From Cellvibrio japonicus Ueda107 (GTDB lineage: Bacteria > Pseudomonadota > Gammaproteobacteria > Pseudomonadales > Cellvibrionaceae): a stretch of 64,000 nucleotides of DNA. Below, one piece after another: positions 26,422 through 34,029 of the stretch. The stretch is taken from assembly GCF_000019225.1 (NCBI RefSeq), contig NC_010995.1, forward strand, positions 434,001-498,000, given 5' to 3'. The number at the start of each line of letters is the position of its first letter. Position 1 is the first letter of the stretch. The notes beneath the pieces are model-generated. The model was not told the DNA's origin and did not search any database. It saw nothing but the letters and a program-made list of their open reading frames with translations. The translations under genes were made by a program, and so were the position numbers.

Positions 26422-26551
26422 ACAATATTGTTTTATCTATGTATTCCTTATTTCCATTGAGTTTAATTGTTAATGCCACTTCAAATGGCGCCTGGATAGT
26501 AATAATTGATACTTGAGGCAGTCAACTCATTGAAAAATATATGCGATCTGG

Positions 26552-27532
26552 TTAACAAATAACCAATGGTGGCTCATTCAGAGCTGCCAGTTGTTCGCGC
26601 AATTCCAGGATGTGTTCGCCCCAATAGCGCTCGCTATTGAACCAGGGGAAGTGCCGGGGAAAGGCCGGGTCGGCCCAGCGCCGCGCCAGCCAGGCGCTGT
26701 AATGCATGATGCGCAGGCTGCGTAGCGCCTCGATCAACGCCAGTTCGGCCGGGTTAAAATCGCAAAATTCCCCGTACCCTTCCAGCAGCTCACTGAGTTG
26801 GGCAATTTGCTGGTCCCGCTCTCCGGAGAGCAGCATCCACAAATCCTGTACGGCGGGTCCCATACGGGCATCATCAAAGTCGACAAAATGCGGCTCGTCG
26901 CGCCAGAGGATATTGCCCGGGTGGCAATCGCCGTGCAGGCGGATGGGTTGGTATTTCACCCGTGCGAACATCGCATCGCAGCCCTTGAGCAAATCTGCTC
27001 CCAGGCTGCGATAGGATTCGCGCAGGCTTGCGGGAATAAAGTCGTTATCCAGCAGGAACTGGTAGCTGTCGTAGCCAAAGCTTTGTATATCCAGGGCCGG
27101 GCGCAGGTCGAAGGGCTTTGCTTTGCCCAGGGCGTGGATGCGGCCCAGGCTGCGCCCCAGCGAAAGCAGGGCATCGAAATCATCGAGGTTAGGCGCATGG
27201 CCGCCCTGGCGGGGGTAAAGTGCAAAGCGAAAGCCCTGGTATTCGCGCAGGGTGTGTCCTGCACCATCGGCCAGTGGTGGTACCACCGAGATTTCCAGGT
27301 CTTGCAGTGCTTGGGTGAATTGGTGCTCTTCCAAAATTTGGGCATCACTCCAGCGCCCGGGACGATAGAACTTGGCGATCAAGGGAGATGCCCCCTCAAT
27401 CCCCACCTGATAAACACGGTTTTCATAACTATTGAGTGCGAGGATGCGTGCATCCGTCATAAAACCGGCTGCTTCAATCGCGTCCAGTACCAGGTCGGGT
27501 GTCAGGGTTTCATAGGGGTGACCGCTGTTCAT
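26552..27532 (-). CDS. srkA: Stress response kinase A (YihE/RdoA family)
   Basis: A cytoplasmic Ser/Thr-type kinase with the aminoglycoside-phosphotransferase fold, involved in envelope stress survival in E. coli. It has 326 residues, as expected. NSYENRVYQVGIE forms the nucleotide loop, IAKFYRPGRW holds the lysine, RLHGDCHPGNILW is the catalytic loop with Asp and Asn, and HFVDFDDARMGP is the metal-binding DFD motif. ATG 27532 (MNSGHPYETL) is preferred; the frame opens six codons earlier. In E. coli srkA precedes dsbA; here it does not. Confidence 0.92.
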   Translation of the reverse strand: MNSGHPYETLTPDLVLDAIEAAGFMTDARILALNSYENRVYQVGIEGASPLIAKFYRPGRWSDAQILEEHQFTQALQDLEISVVPPLADGAGHTLREYQGFRFALYPRQGGHAPNLDDFDALLSLGRSLGRIHALGKAKPFDLRPALDIQSFGYDSYQFLLDNDFIPASLRESYRSLGADLLKGCDAMFARVKYQPIRLHGDCHPGNILWRDEPHFVDFDDARMGPAVQDLWMLLSGERDQQIAQLSELLEGYGEFCDFNPAELALIEALRSLRIMHYSAWLARRWADPAFPRHFPWFNSERYWGEHILELREQLAALNEPPLVIC

Positions 27533-27741
27533 GGGGTTCTCGCCAAACAAGCCAGTAATGGGGGCGGGATTCTACTCCCGGGGAGTGATAAGTCGGGAAA
27601 TAAATACGCAAAGGTGAGGATTTATGCGCTATGCCTTTGAAGGTCCTGGTTAAAAATGCTACAAGGTAATACTCCAGGTGCGGCCATTCATTGCATCAAC
27701 CTGAGGCCGAGCGTAATAACGACACTAAGACCGGGATAGCT

Positions 27742-28500
27742 ATGATCAAGATTGCGTTTTACAACCTCAAGGGTGGTGTGGGTAAAACCACCACAGCAGT
27801 CAACATGGCCTATATGGCCGCCTCCGCCAAAAAAGACACCATCCTTTGGGATCTCGACCCCCAGGCGGCCGCCAGTTGGTTTTGCCAACAGGAGGCGGAA
27901 ACCAGCAAGGCTATCAAACTGTTCAGCAAGGGCAAAGCCATTGGTGAAATGGAACTATACAGCCCTTACCTGCGCCTGATGCTGATCCCTGCCGACCTCA
28001 GCCTGCGCAGCCTCGACAGTGAATTTGACGAGTTGGCCAAGGATAAAAAGTTCTTTAAACAGCTGCTCAAACCCCTGGCTGACAAAGCCGATGTATTGAT
28101 TTTCGATTGCCCTCCCACCTTATCGCCCAGTGTGGAATTGCTATTACAGGAAGTGGATATTCTGCTGATTCCCATGATTCCGAGCCCGCTCAGTATCCGT
28201 GCTATGGAACAGGTGGTGGAGTTTCTGAAAACAAAAAAATCGGCCCCTGAACGGATTTATGGTTTTTTCAACCAGGTGGATCTGCGCCGCAGCCTGCATC
28301 GCGAGGCTATTGAAAACAGCAAAAAAATGCCGGTGCCCATGCTCAAAACCTGGATACCCAATGATGCGGCTGTAGAGCAAATGGGACTGCGCCGCGCGCC
28401 CCTGACCAGTTACAATCAGCGCAGCCGCGCCGCGCTTGCCTATCTTGATTTGTGGAAGGAAATTGCGCGCCTGTTGCGCGCGGCAGAAAAAGACAATTAA
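27742..28500 (+). CDS. ParA/MinD-like P-loop ATPase
   Basis: It has 252 residues. The deviant Walker A is KGGVGKTTTAVNMAY, the A' motif is LWDLDPQAAASWF, and Walker B is VLIFDCPPTLSP. It lacks an N-terminal DNA-binding domain, so it is a small orphan ParA. No parB lies beside it, so it is probably not the chromosome-partition ParA. It may position another cellular structure. The ATG at 27742 follows an open upstream frame. The TPR lipoprotein gene begins 36 bases later, so the pair may be one unit. Confidence 0.85.
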   Translation: MIKIAFYNLKGGVGKTTTAVNMAYMAASAKKDTILWDLDPQAAASWFCQQEAETSKAIKLFSKGKAIGEMELYSPYLRLMLIPADLSLRSLDSEFDELAKDKKFFKQLLKPLADKADVLIFDCPPTLSPSVELLLQEVDILLIPMIPSPLSIRAMEQVVEFLKTKKSAPERIYGFFNQVDLRRSLHREAIENSKKMPVPMLKTWIPNDAAVEQMGLRRAPLTSYNQRSRAALAYLDLWKEIARLLRAAEKDN

Positions 28501-28536
28501 TCCTTATTGAATCACTGCGATTGGAATGAACCCTCG

Positions 28537-28986
28537 ATGATGTTGCCGCGTTTATTACCTTTAATACTGGTTGCTCTGGTAACCGGTTGTACATCCGTTG
28601 TCCATGAACCTGCCCCTACCCGCGATACGCAGGTGTATCCACAGCCGGACATCCAGCAACCCGGACCTGACCCTGCCGTTGTAGTCCCCACGCCAAAACC
28701 GGAACCTGTGGCACCAGCAATTAATCCCGCCGTGGAAAGCCTTTTGCGCCAGGCCCGCACCCAATACCAGTCCCAAAACTACCAGGGCGCTATAGCAACC
28801 GCCGAGCGCGGCCTGCGCATCGACCGCCGCTCCGCAGATTTGTATCTGGTGCTCGCGCAGAGTTATGTGCAGTTGGCTTTGCCGCAAAAAGCCAAGATGT
28901 TTGTGCAGCAGGGCTTGCGCTATGCGCAGCAGGGATCGGATGCGGCGGTGGGTTTAATGAGGGTGCAGGAGGTTGTGGGAAATTAG
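28537..28986 (+). CDS. TPR-containing lipoprotein
   Basis: The signal sequence MMLPRLLPLILVALVTGC ends in a lipobox (LVTG-C). A proline-rich spacer follows (about residues 25-65), then two tetratricopeptide-like helix pairs: LRQARTQYQSQNYQGAIATA and LYLVLAQSYVQLALPQKAKM. It is likely anchored in the outer or inner membrane as an assembly or scaffold protein. Starts at 28537 or 28540 are equally possible. Its position directly after the ParA-like ATPase may be functional. Confidence 0.8.
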   Translation: MMLPRLLPLILVALVTGCTSVVHEPAPTRDTQVYPQPDIQQPGPDPAVVVPTPKPEPVAPAINPAVESLLRQARTQYQSQNYQGAIATAERGLRIDRRSADLYLVLAQSYVQLALPQKAKMFVQQGLRYAQQGSDAAVGLMRVQEVVGN

Positions 28987-29113
28987 AGGTAGGTAGTGAT
29001 TTGAAAGAGGTTGTGGCTCAACCTTATATACACGATTAGACGTAGATTAGGAAAAGCGGTGTGCTGCTTGAGTCTGCGTCTACTTTTGGTGGGGAAGATC
29101 AGGACAAATCGAT

Positions 29114-29413
29114 ATGCTGACCGATATATTAAATTCTATCTTGGGGGTAGCTCTTCTGGTTTTCATCGGCTTTGTGATCTTTCACATCGTTACCAGGCGA
29201 TTTCGAGAAATCCGCCGTATAGCCAGGAAAACGCTGACCTTGAGTGAGTATATTAATCAATATCCGCAGGCAAAAACCATCCATGGTATTAAATGCGTTG
29301 TCTGCGGATCGCAAAGCATAAAGAATTGGGGTTTAACGGATGCCAACGATCATCGTCGGATATTTATTTGCAATCACTGCAACACTAGACTTTACCGGAG
29401 CGACGATTGGTGA
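29114..29413 (+). CDS. Small membrane protein with a zinc-ribbon-like domain
   Basis: It has 99 residues. One membrane helix (ILGVALLVFIGFVIFHIVT, residues 8-27) is followed by a basic stretch, RRFREIRRIARK. The C-terminal domain has two Cys pairs, CVVC and CNHC, about 27 residues apart, as in a zinc ribbon. The domain would face the cytoplasm by the positive-inside rule. The family and function are unknown. It precedes the convergent Fic gene. Confidence 0.65.
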   Translation: MLTDILNSILGVALLVFIGFVIFHIVTRRFREIRRIARKTLTLSEYINQYPQAKTIHGIKCVVCGSQSIKNWGLTDANDHRRIFICNHCNTRLYRSDDW

Positions 29414-29489
29414 ATATTGTTCTAACCATACAGTCAAGAGGACCATCTGCGGCAGCCGCTTAATGGACGTTAAGTAGAATATTTCCAGG

Positions 29490-30842
29490 TTATTGCTGCT
29501 GCACTTTTTTCCAGGCCGAAAACTCGGAAGGCCGCAATCCATAACGTGCCAATACCCCCTCATGTAATCGACGCAATTCTTCAATAATCAATGCTTGCAC
29601 ATTAGTGCGCTCGGCTGCGGTAACATGGTTTGCAACGGTGTCACTAATTTTTATGAGAGAGTCTATTTCTGGATGCAGGACTATATCTCTAACCGTGGTT
29701 TTGATCAGATCTCGCCATACCAGCCTTGCCGGGTCGGGTTCGGCAAGGCTTTGTTTGATGGCCAGGTATTCTTGTGTGGAGCGCTCGTAAGCCCACAAGT
29801 AAAGATCGCGTAATAGTTCTACTCGGGTTAGCTCATAGACACCGAGAGTGGCACAACTATAGGCTTGTTCGGGAACATCCAAAAATGTGAGTGGGCAGAG
29901 GTTGGCCTGGAATAGTGGCAGGTTGGCAGCCAGGCGAGAGGTGCGTTTGTTGATATCGGCAAAGGGTTGTAAATAGGGCAGGTGCACCATCATAAAGAAA
30001 GATTGTTCAAAGGGATCGTTGATCTGGTTGACCTTGGTCAACAGCATATCGAGCGCTGTTTGTATTTGCTGTGGAGCGCCCAGGGGGCGATAAACACTTT
30101 GGCTGATATCGACTGCGTGCATCCTGATACGGCCTTCATCGGCAGGATTGGTCAGTAAATTTTCGGCAAGCGCACTGTGTAAATTCATCAGGGTGTAATG
30201 GTTGAATCCGACGCTATCACTATTGGCAACGAGCATTTCAATCGCTGTTTTGTGGTTCAGGATCATCTGTGTTTCCAGCAAGGCTTTTCCCTGGGCCACC
30301 TTGCCTTGTTCGATTAATTCGATGGTATCCAGGCGTGAGTAAGTATTGCCCTCCAGGTGGCTGGATGCCCAGGATAAGTCGATTAACAAGCGGTTCAGGA
30401 TAGCGCGACTATAGGTGCCGGCGGGTTCCTGATGCAGTTTGGTACGCCCCATTTTATGCAGTTGAAGGCGCAGGGTTTGGGGCAGGTAATAGCTGTTGTT
30501 GGGTTGGTATGCCGCCAGGAATTCAAGCTGATATCCCACCGGTTTGCGGGCGGCAAGTGGCTGGTTGATATAGGCCACTATGTCTCTGCTGTCGGAGGAT
30601 AGAGGGATGTAATCGGGAAAGCCAACCAGGACGGTTGAGCTCTTGGTGGCAGCAAAGTAGCGTCTTGAGCGCGCTTTACCCGTTGCCACAATCTGGCCAG
30701 ACCCGATCAGTTCACTGATCAGCCGCTGGGCAGTTCTGCGGGAAATATTGGGGTGCTGTTCCAGTAGCTGGTTCAGGGAAAGGCCGTTGGTGGCCTGGAT
30801 AGTCTGGAGTAGCAGGTTGCTGGCGCTGGTATTGGTTGACAT
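29490..30842 (-). CDS. Fic/DOC-family protein with N-terminal winged helix and non-canonical Fic motif
   Basis: It has 450 residues. An N-terminal helix-turn-helix covers about residues 18-60 (LSLNQLLEQHPNISRRTAQRL). SSHLEGN near residue 165 fits the inhibitory motif (S/T)xxxE(G/N) of class II Fic proteins. The Fic core reads QPFADINKRTSR where active AMPylases have HPFxDGNGRxxR, so the catalytic histidine is glutamine and both glycines are changed. AMPylation is therefore doubtful; similar QPF-type Fic proteins are known as a subfamily. The promoter carries six half-sites of one motif, consistent with autoregulation through the winged helix. No good Shine-Dalgarno precedes the ATG. Confidence 0.85.
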   Translation of the reverse strand: MSTNTSASNLLLQTIQATNGLSLNQLLEQHPNISRRTAQRLISELIGSGQIVATGKARSRRYFAATKSSTVLVGFPDYIPLSSDSRDIVAYINQPLAARKPVGYQLEFLAAYQPNNSYYLPQTLRLQLHKMGRTKLHQEPAGTYSRAILNRLLIDLSWASSHLEGNTYSRLDTIELIEQGKVAQGKALLETQMILNHKTAIEMLVANSDSVGFNHYTLMNLHSALAENLLTNPADEGRIRMHAVDISQSVYRPLGAPQQIQTALDMLLTKVNQINDPFEQSFFMMVHLPYLQPFADINKRTSRLAANLPLFQANLCPLTFLDVPEQAYSCATLGVYELTRVELLRDLYLWAYERSTQEYLAIKQSLAEPDPARLVWRDLIKTTVRDIVLHPEIDSLIKISDTVANHVTAAERTNVQALIIEELRRLHEGVLARYGLRPSEFSAWKKVQQQ

Positions 30843-30848
30843 GTTAAC

Positions 30849-30935
30849 TGGCGCAATTTAATTGGATTTGGCGCAATTATGGCGCAATTTTTGGAATTGC
30901 GCCATTTTGTGGCGCTATTTGAATAAATAGCGCCA
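30849..30935. promoter_or_regulatory. Operator array upstream of the Fic gene (six half-sites)
   Basis: TGGCGCAATT occurs at 30849, 30869 and 30880, its inverse AATTGCGCCA at 30895-30904, the variant TGGCGCTATT at 30910 and its inverse AATAGCGCCA at 30926-30935. The last four make two near-identical palindromes of 25 and 26 bp. Starts of direct copies are 20, 11 and 30 bases apart, close to whole helical turns. The array fills the 103-base gap between the RND gene and fic. The likely binder is the HTH-Fic protein itself (inference). Confidence 0.75.
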
Positions 30936-30945
30936 AACCTATGAT

Positions 30946-33900
30946 TCAAACACCTGCCGGATGAGCGTACTTCTTCCCCAGCCCCCAATTCCTCACCTTC
31001 TCCATATACAAATACACCACCGGCGTAGTGAACAGCGTCAGTACCTGGCTGACAGCCAATCCACCAATGATGGTGATGCCCAGCGGGGTGCGCAGTTCCG
31101 AGCCTTCGTTAAAGCCGAGGATTAACGGCAGTGCGCCCAGGACGCCGGCGAGGTTGGTCATGAGGATGGGGCGGAAGCGCATGAGTGCTGCCTGGTAGAT
31201 GGAGTCGCGTGACGACAAGCCTTCGCGTCTTTCCAGCTCCAGGGCAAAGTCGATCATCAGGATCGCATTTTTCATCACTATCCCAATTAACAAAAATAGG
31301 CCCAGCATCGCGATCAGGCTGAAAGGTGTGTCGCTGAGCTGCAGCGCCAGCAGCGCACCTATGCCTGCCGAGGGCAGGGTGGAGAGGATGGTGAGCGGAT
31401 GGATGGTGCTTTCGTACAAAATCCCCAGGATCAGATAGACCGCGAGCAGCACGCAGCCGATCAGGATCGCCGGGTTTTGCGACATACCGGGTACGCTGGG
31501 GCCCCAGCCGGGCCGGGTGCTGCCGGGGGCGGCCAGGTAGACCTCCTTGGGCATCATCAACTCCGCAACCTTGGTTTCGATAGCAGCGCGGGCCTGCTGC
31601 TCGTTGTAGCCTTCGGCCAGGCCATAACCGATGCTTTCCGAGACAAACTGGTTGCTGCGCCGGATGCGGTCTTCTGCCAGCCCGTAGGTAAAACTGGACA
31701 GGGTGGAGAGGGGGACGCGCGCGCCTGTGCGGGTGATGACTTGCAGGTGGTTCAGGACATCCGGTGTGGCGGTATAGCCAGGCTCCAGTTCCATTACGAC
31801 CCGATACTGGTTCATCGCCTCGTACATGGTTGATACCTGGCGCTGGGAAAAGGAGTTGTTGAGCAGGCTGGCAATGGTCGCCATATCTACCCCCAGGCGC
31901 TGGGCCGCTTCGCGGTCGATGGTGAGGACGACTTGCTGGGTGCCCTCCTCGCGCACGCCGTCAATGTCGGTCACTTCCGGCATTTGCTGCATGGCGGTGG
32001 TGAGCTTGGCGGCCCAGGTGTGCAGCAGGCGCAGGTCATCGGACAGCATCATGACTTCGTGGGAACTGCGGCTGAACGGTGATGAGAGCCGGATATCCTG
32101 GTCGGCGTTGACCATCATGATGGCGCCGGGAATCCTGGGCATATTGCGGCGCAGCCGGTCGACCACCTCGCTCACCGGCACACCGCGCTCGGCCATGGGT
32201 TTGAGGCTGATGCGCATCCAGGCGTTGGTTACGCCGTTGCCACCGCCGCTCGCGCCAAATACGTCTTCTATCGCCGGGTCGGTGAGCAGGTATTGGCGGA
32301 AGGCTTCGATTTTGGGCTGCATGATCTGGAAGGAGAAGCCGTCATCGCCGCGAATAAACGCCGTCATCTGCCCGGTGTCCTGGTCGGGCAACATGGTTTT
32401 GGGGATGGCGATATACAGGTAGATATTCACGCCGATAACCCCGACCAGGATCAACATTACGATACGGCTGTGGCGCAACGCCCAGGAAAGCAGGCTGGCA
32501 TAGCCTTGCTTGAGGTCGTCAAAAATGCCGGGTTTGGTCTCTTTTGGGGCCTCGGGTTTGAGTAACTGGCCGCACAGTGCCGGTGTGAGGCTGAGCGATA
32601 CCACCAGCGAGATCAGCATGGCAGCGGCGAGGGTGATGGAGAATTCGCGGAACAGTTTTTCGATCACCCCGCCCATCAACAGGATGGAGACGAAAATCAC
32701 CACCAGGGTGATATTCATGGCCAGCAGGGTAAAGCCCACTTCGCGCGCGCCCTGGATGGCTGCCTCGAACGGCGGTGCGCCGCGCTCGATATGGCGCTTG
32801 ATGTTCTCCAGCACCACGATGGCGTCGTCCACTACCAGCCCGGCGGCGACGATCAGGGCCATCAGCGACAGGTTATTGAGCGAAAAGCCCCAGAGGTACA
32901 TGACCACAAAGGCGCCGATGATGGAGACCGGCAGCGACAGGCTGGGAATCAGGGCACTTTGCGGGCTGCGTAAAAAGGCCCAGACCACGCCAACCACCAG
33001 CAGTACCGCCAGCATCAGGGTGATTTCGGCCTCTTTCAGGGTGGCGCGAATACCGGGTGAGCGATCCATCACGACCTTGAGCTGGGTATCGGCGGGCATG
33101 AGTGCGCGCAGGGTTGGCAGTTGGGCGTTGATGGCATCGATGGTTGCGACAATGTTGGCACCGGTCTGGCGGCTCACGGTCAGGGTGACCGCAGAGCTTT
33201 GGTTGTGGAAGCCATTGGTATAGCGGTTTTCCACCGAGTCGGTCACGGTAGCGACATCCCTGAGTCGCACCGGGCCGGCCTCGCCGTAGCGTATAACCAG
33301 GTCCTGGTAGTCAACCGCCGTGCGCAGGCTTTCGTTGGTGTAGACCTGCCAGCGCGAATCGTTTTCTTCCAACAGCCCCAGCGGGCGCTGCACATTGGCG
33401 TTGCTGATGGCATTGCGCACCTCATCCAGGGCGATGCCGTAGCTGGACAGCGCGTTGGGATTCAGCTGGATGCGTACCGCCGGCAGCGAGGCGCCGTCGA
33501 TCCCCACCTGCCCAACGCCTTTAATTTGCGATAGCTGCTGGGCGAGGATGGTCGAGGCAGCATCGTAGAGGTCGCTCAGCGACAGGTTGGGCGAGCTGAG
33601 TGCCAGGGCCATGATCGGGGCCTGGGATGGGCTGATCTTACGGTAGCCGGGATTGCCCGGCATACCCGCCGGCAGTTGGCCGCGCGCCTCGTTAAGTGCG
33701 GCCTGGACGTCGCGCGCGGCGGAGTCCAGGTCGCGGTCCAGGGTAAATTCAACCCAGATGAAAGTAGAGCCCTGGGTTGAGTTGGAGTTGATAGCGGTGA
33801 CGCCGGGAATGCTGCCTAGGGCGCGCTCCAGTGGCGTGGCAACGGTGGCTGCCATGCTCTCCGGGCTGGCGCCGGGCAGTGCCGCGTAGATCTGCACGGC

Positions 33901-34029
33901 GGGGAAATCCACCTGGGGCAGGGGCGCTACCGGCAGCATGCGCCAGGACAGCAAACCGAGCAGCACTATCCCCAGTGCCACCAGGCAGGAGGCAACGGGG
34001 CGCTTGATAAAGGGTTCGGCAATGGTCAT
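30946..34029 (-). CDS. mdtC: RND multidrug efflux permease, second subunit (MdtC-like)
   Basis: It has 1027 residues with 12 predicted membrane helices and two large periplasmic loops. The proton-relay region is GLVVDDAIVVLENIKRHIERG in helix 4, with the Asp-Asp pair. N-terminal PFIKRPVASCLVALGIVLLG and a second-half helix set ending VSQVLTLFTTPVVYLYMEKV are typical of MdtB/MdtC. The start overlaps the upstream subunit stop by four bases (ATGA), so the two are translationally coupled. In E. coli MdtB2C forms a heterotrimer exporting bile salts, novobiocin and zinc chelates. The same substrates are only assumed here. Confidence 0.9.
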   Translation of the reverse strand: MTIAEPFIKRPVASCLVALGIVLLGLLSWRMLPVAPLPQVDFPAVQIYAALPGASPESMAATVATPLERALGSIPGVTAINSNSTQGSTFIWVEFTLDRDLDSAARDVQAALNEARGQLPAGMPGNPGYRKISPSQAPIMALALSSPNLSLSDLYDAASTILAQQLSQIKGVGQVGIDGASLPAVRIQLNPNALSSYGIALDEVRNAISNANVQRPLGLLEENDSRWQVYTNESLRTAVDYQDLVIRYGEAGPVRLRDVATVTDSVENRYTNGFHNQSSAVTLTVSRQTGANIVATIDAINAQLPTLRALMPADTQLKVVMDRSPGIRATLKEAEITLMLAVLLVVGVVWAFLRSPQSALIPSLSLPVSIIGAFVVMYLWGFSLNNLSLMALIVAAGLVVDDAIVVLENIKRHIERGAPPFEAAIQGAREVGFTLLAMNITLVVIFVSILLMGGVIEKLFREFSITLAAAMLISLVVSLSLTPALCGQLLKPEAPKETKPGIFDDLKQGYASLLSWALRHSRIVMLILVGVIGVNIYLYIAIPKTMLPDQDTGQMTAFIRGDDGFSFQIMQPKIEAFRQYLLTDPAIEDVFGASGGGNGVTNAWMRISLKPMAERGVPVSEVVDRLRRNMPRIPGAIMMVNADQDIRLSSPFSRSSHEVMMLSDDLRLLHTWAAKLTTAMQQMPEVTDIDGVREEGTQQVVLTIDREAAQRLGVDMATIASLLNNSFSQRQVSTMYEAMNQYRVVMELEPGYTATPDVLNHLQVITRTGARVPLSTLSSFTYGLAEDRIRRSNQFVSESIGYGLAEGYNEQQARAAIETKVAELMMPKEVYLAAPGSTRPGWGPSVPGMSQNPAILIGCVLLAVYLILGILYESTIHPLTILSTLPSAGIGALLALQLSDTPFSLIAMLGLFLLIGIVMKNAILMIDFALELERREGLSSRDSIYQAALMRFRPILMTNLAGVLGALPLILGFNEGSELRTPLGITIIGGLAVSQVLTLFTTPVVYLYMEKVRNWGLGKKYAHPAGV

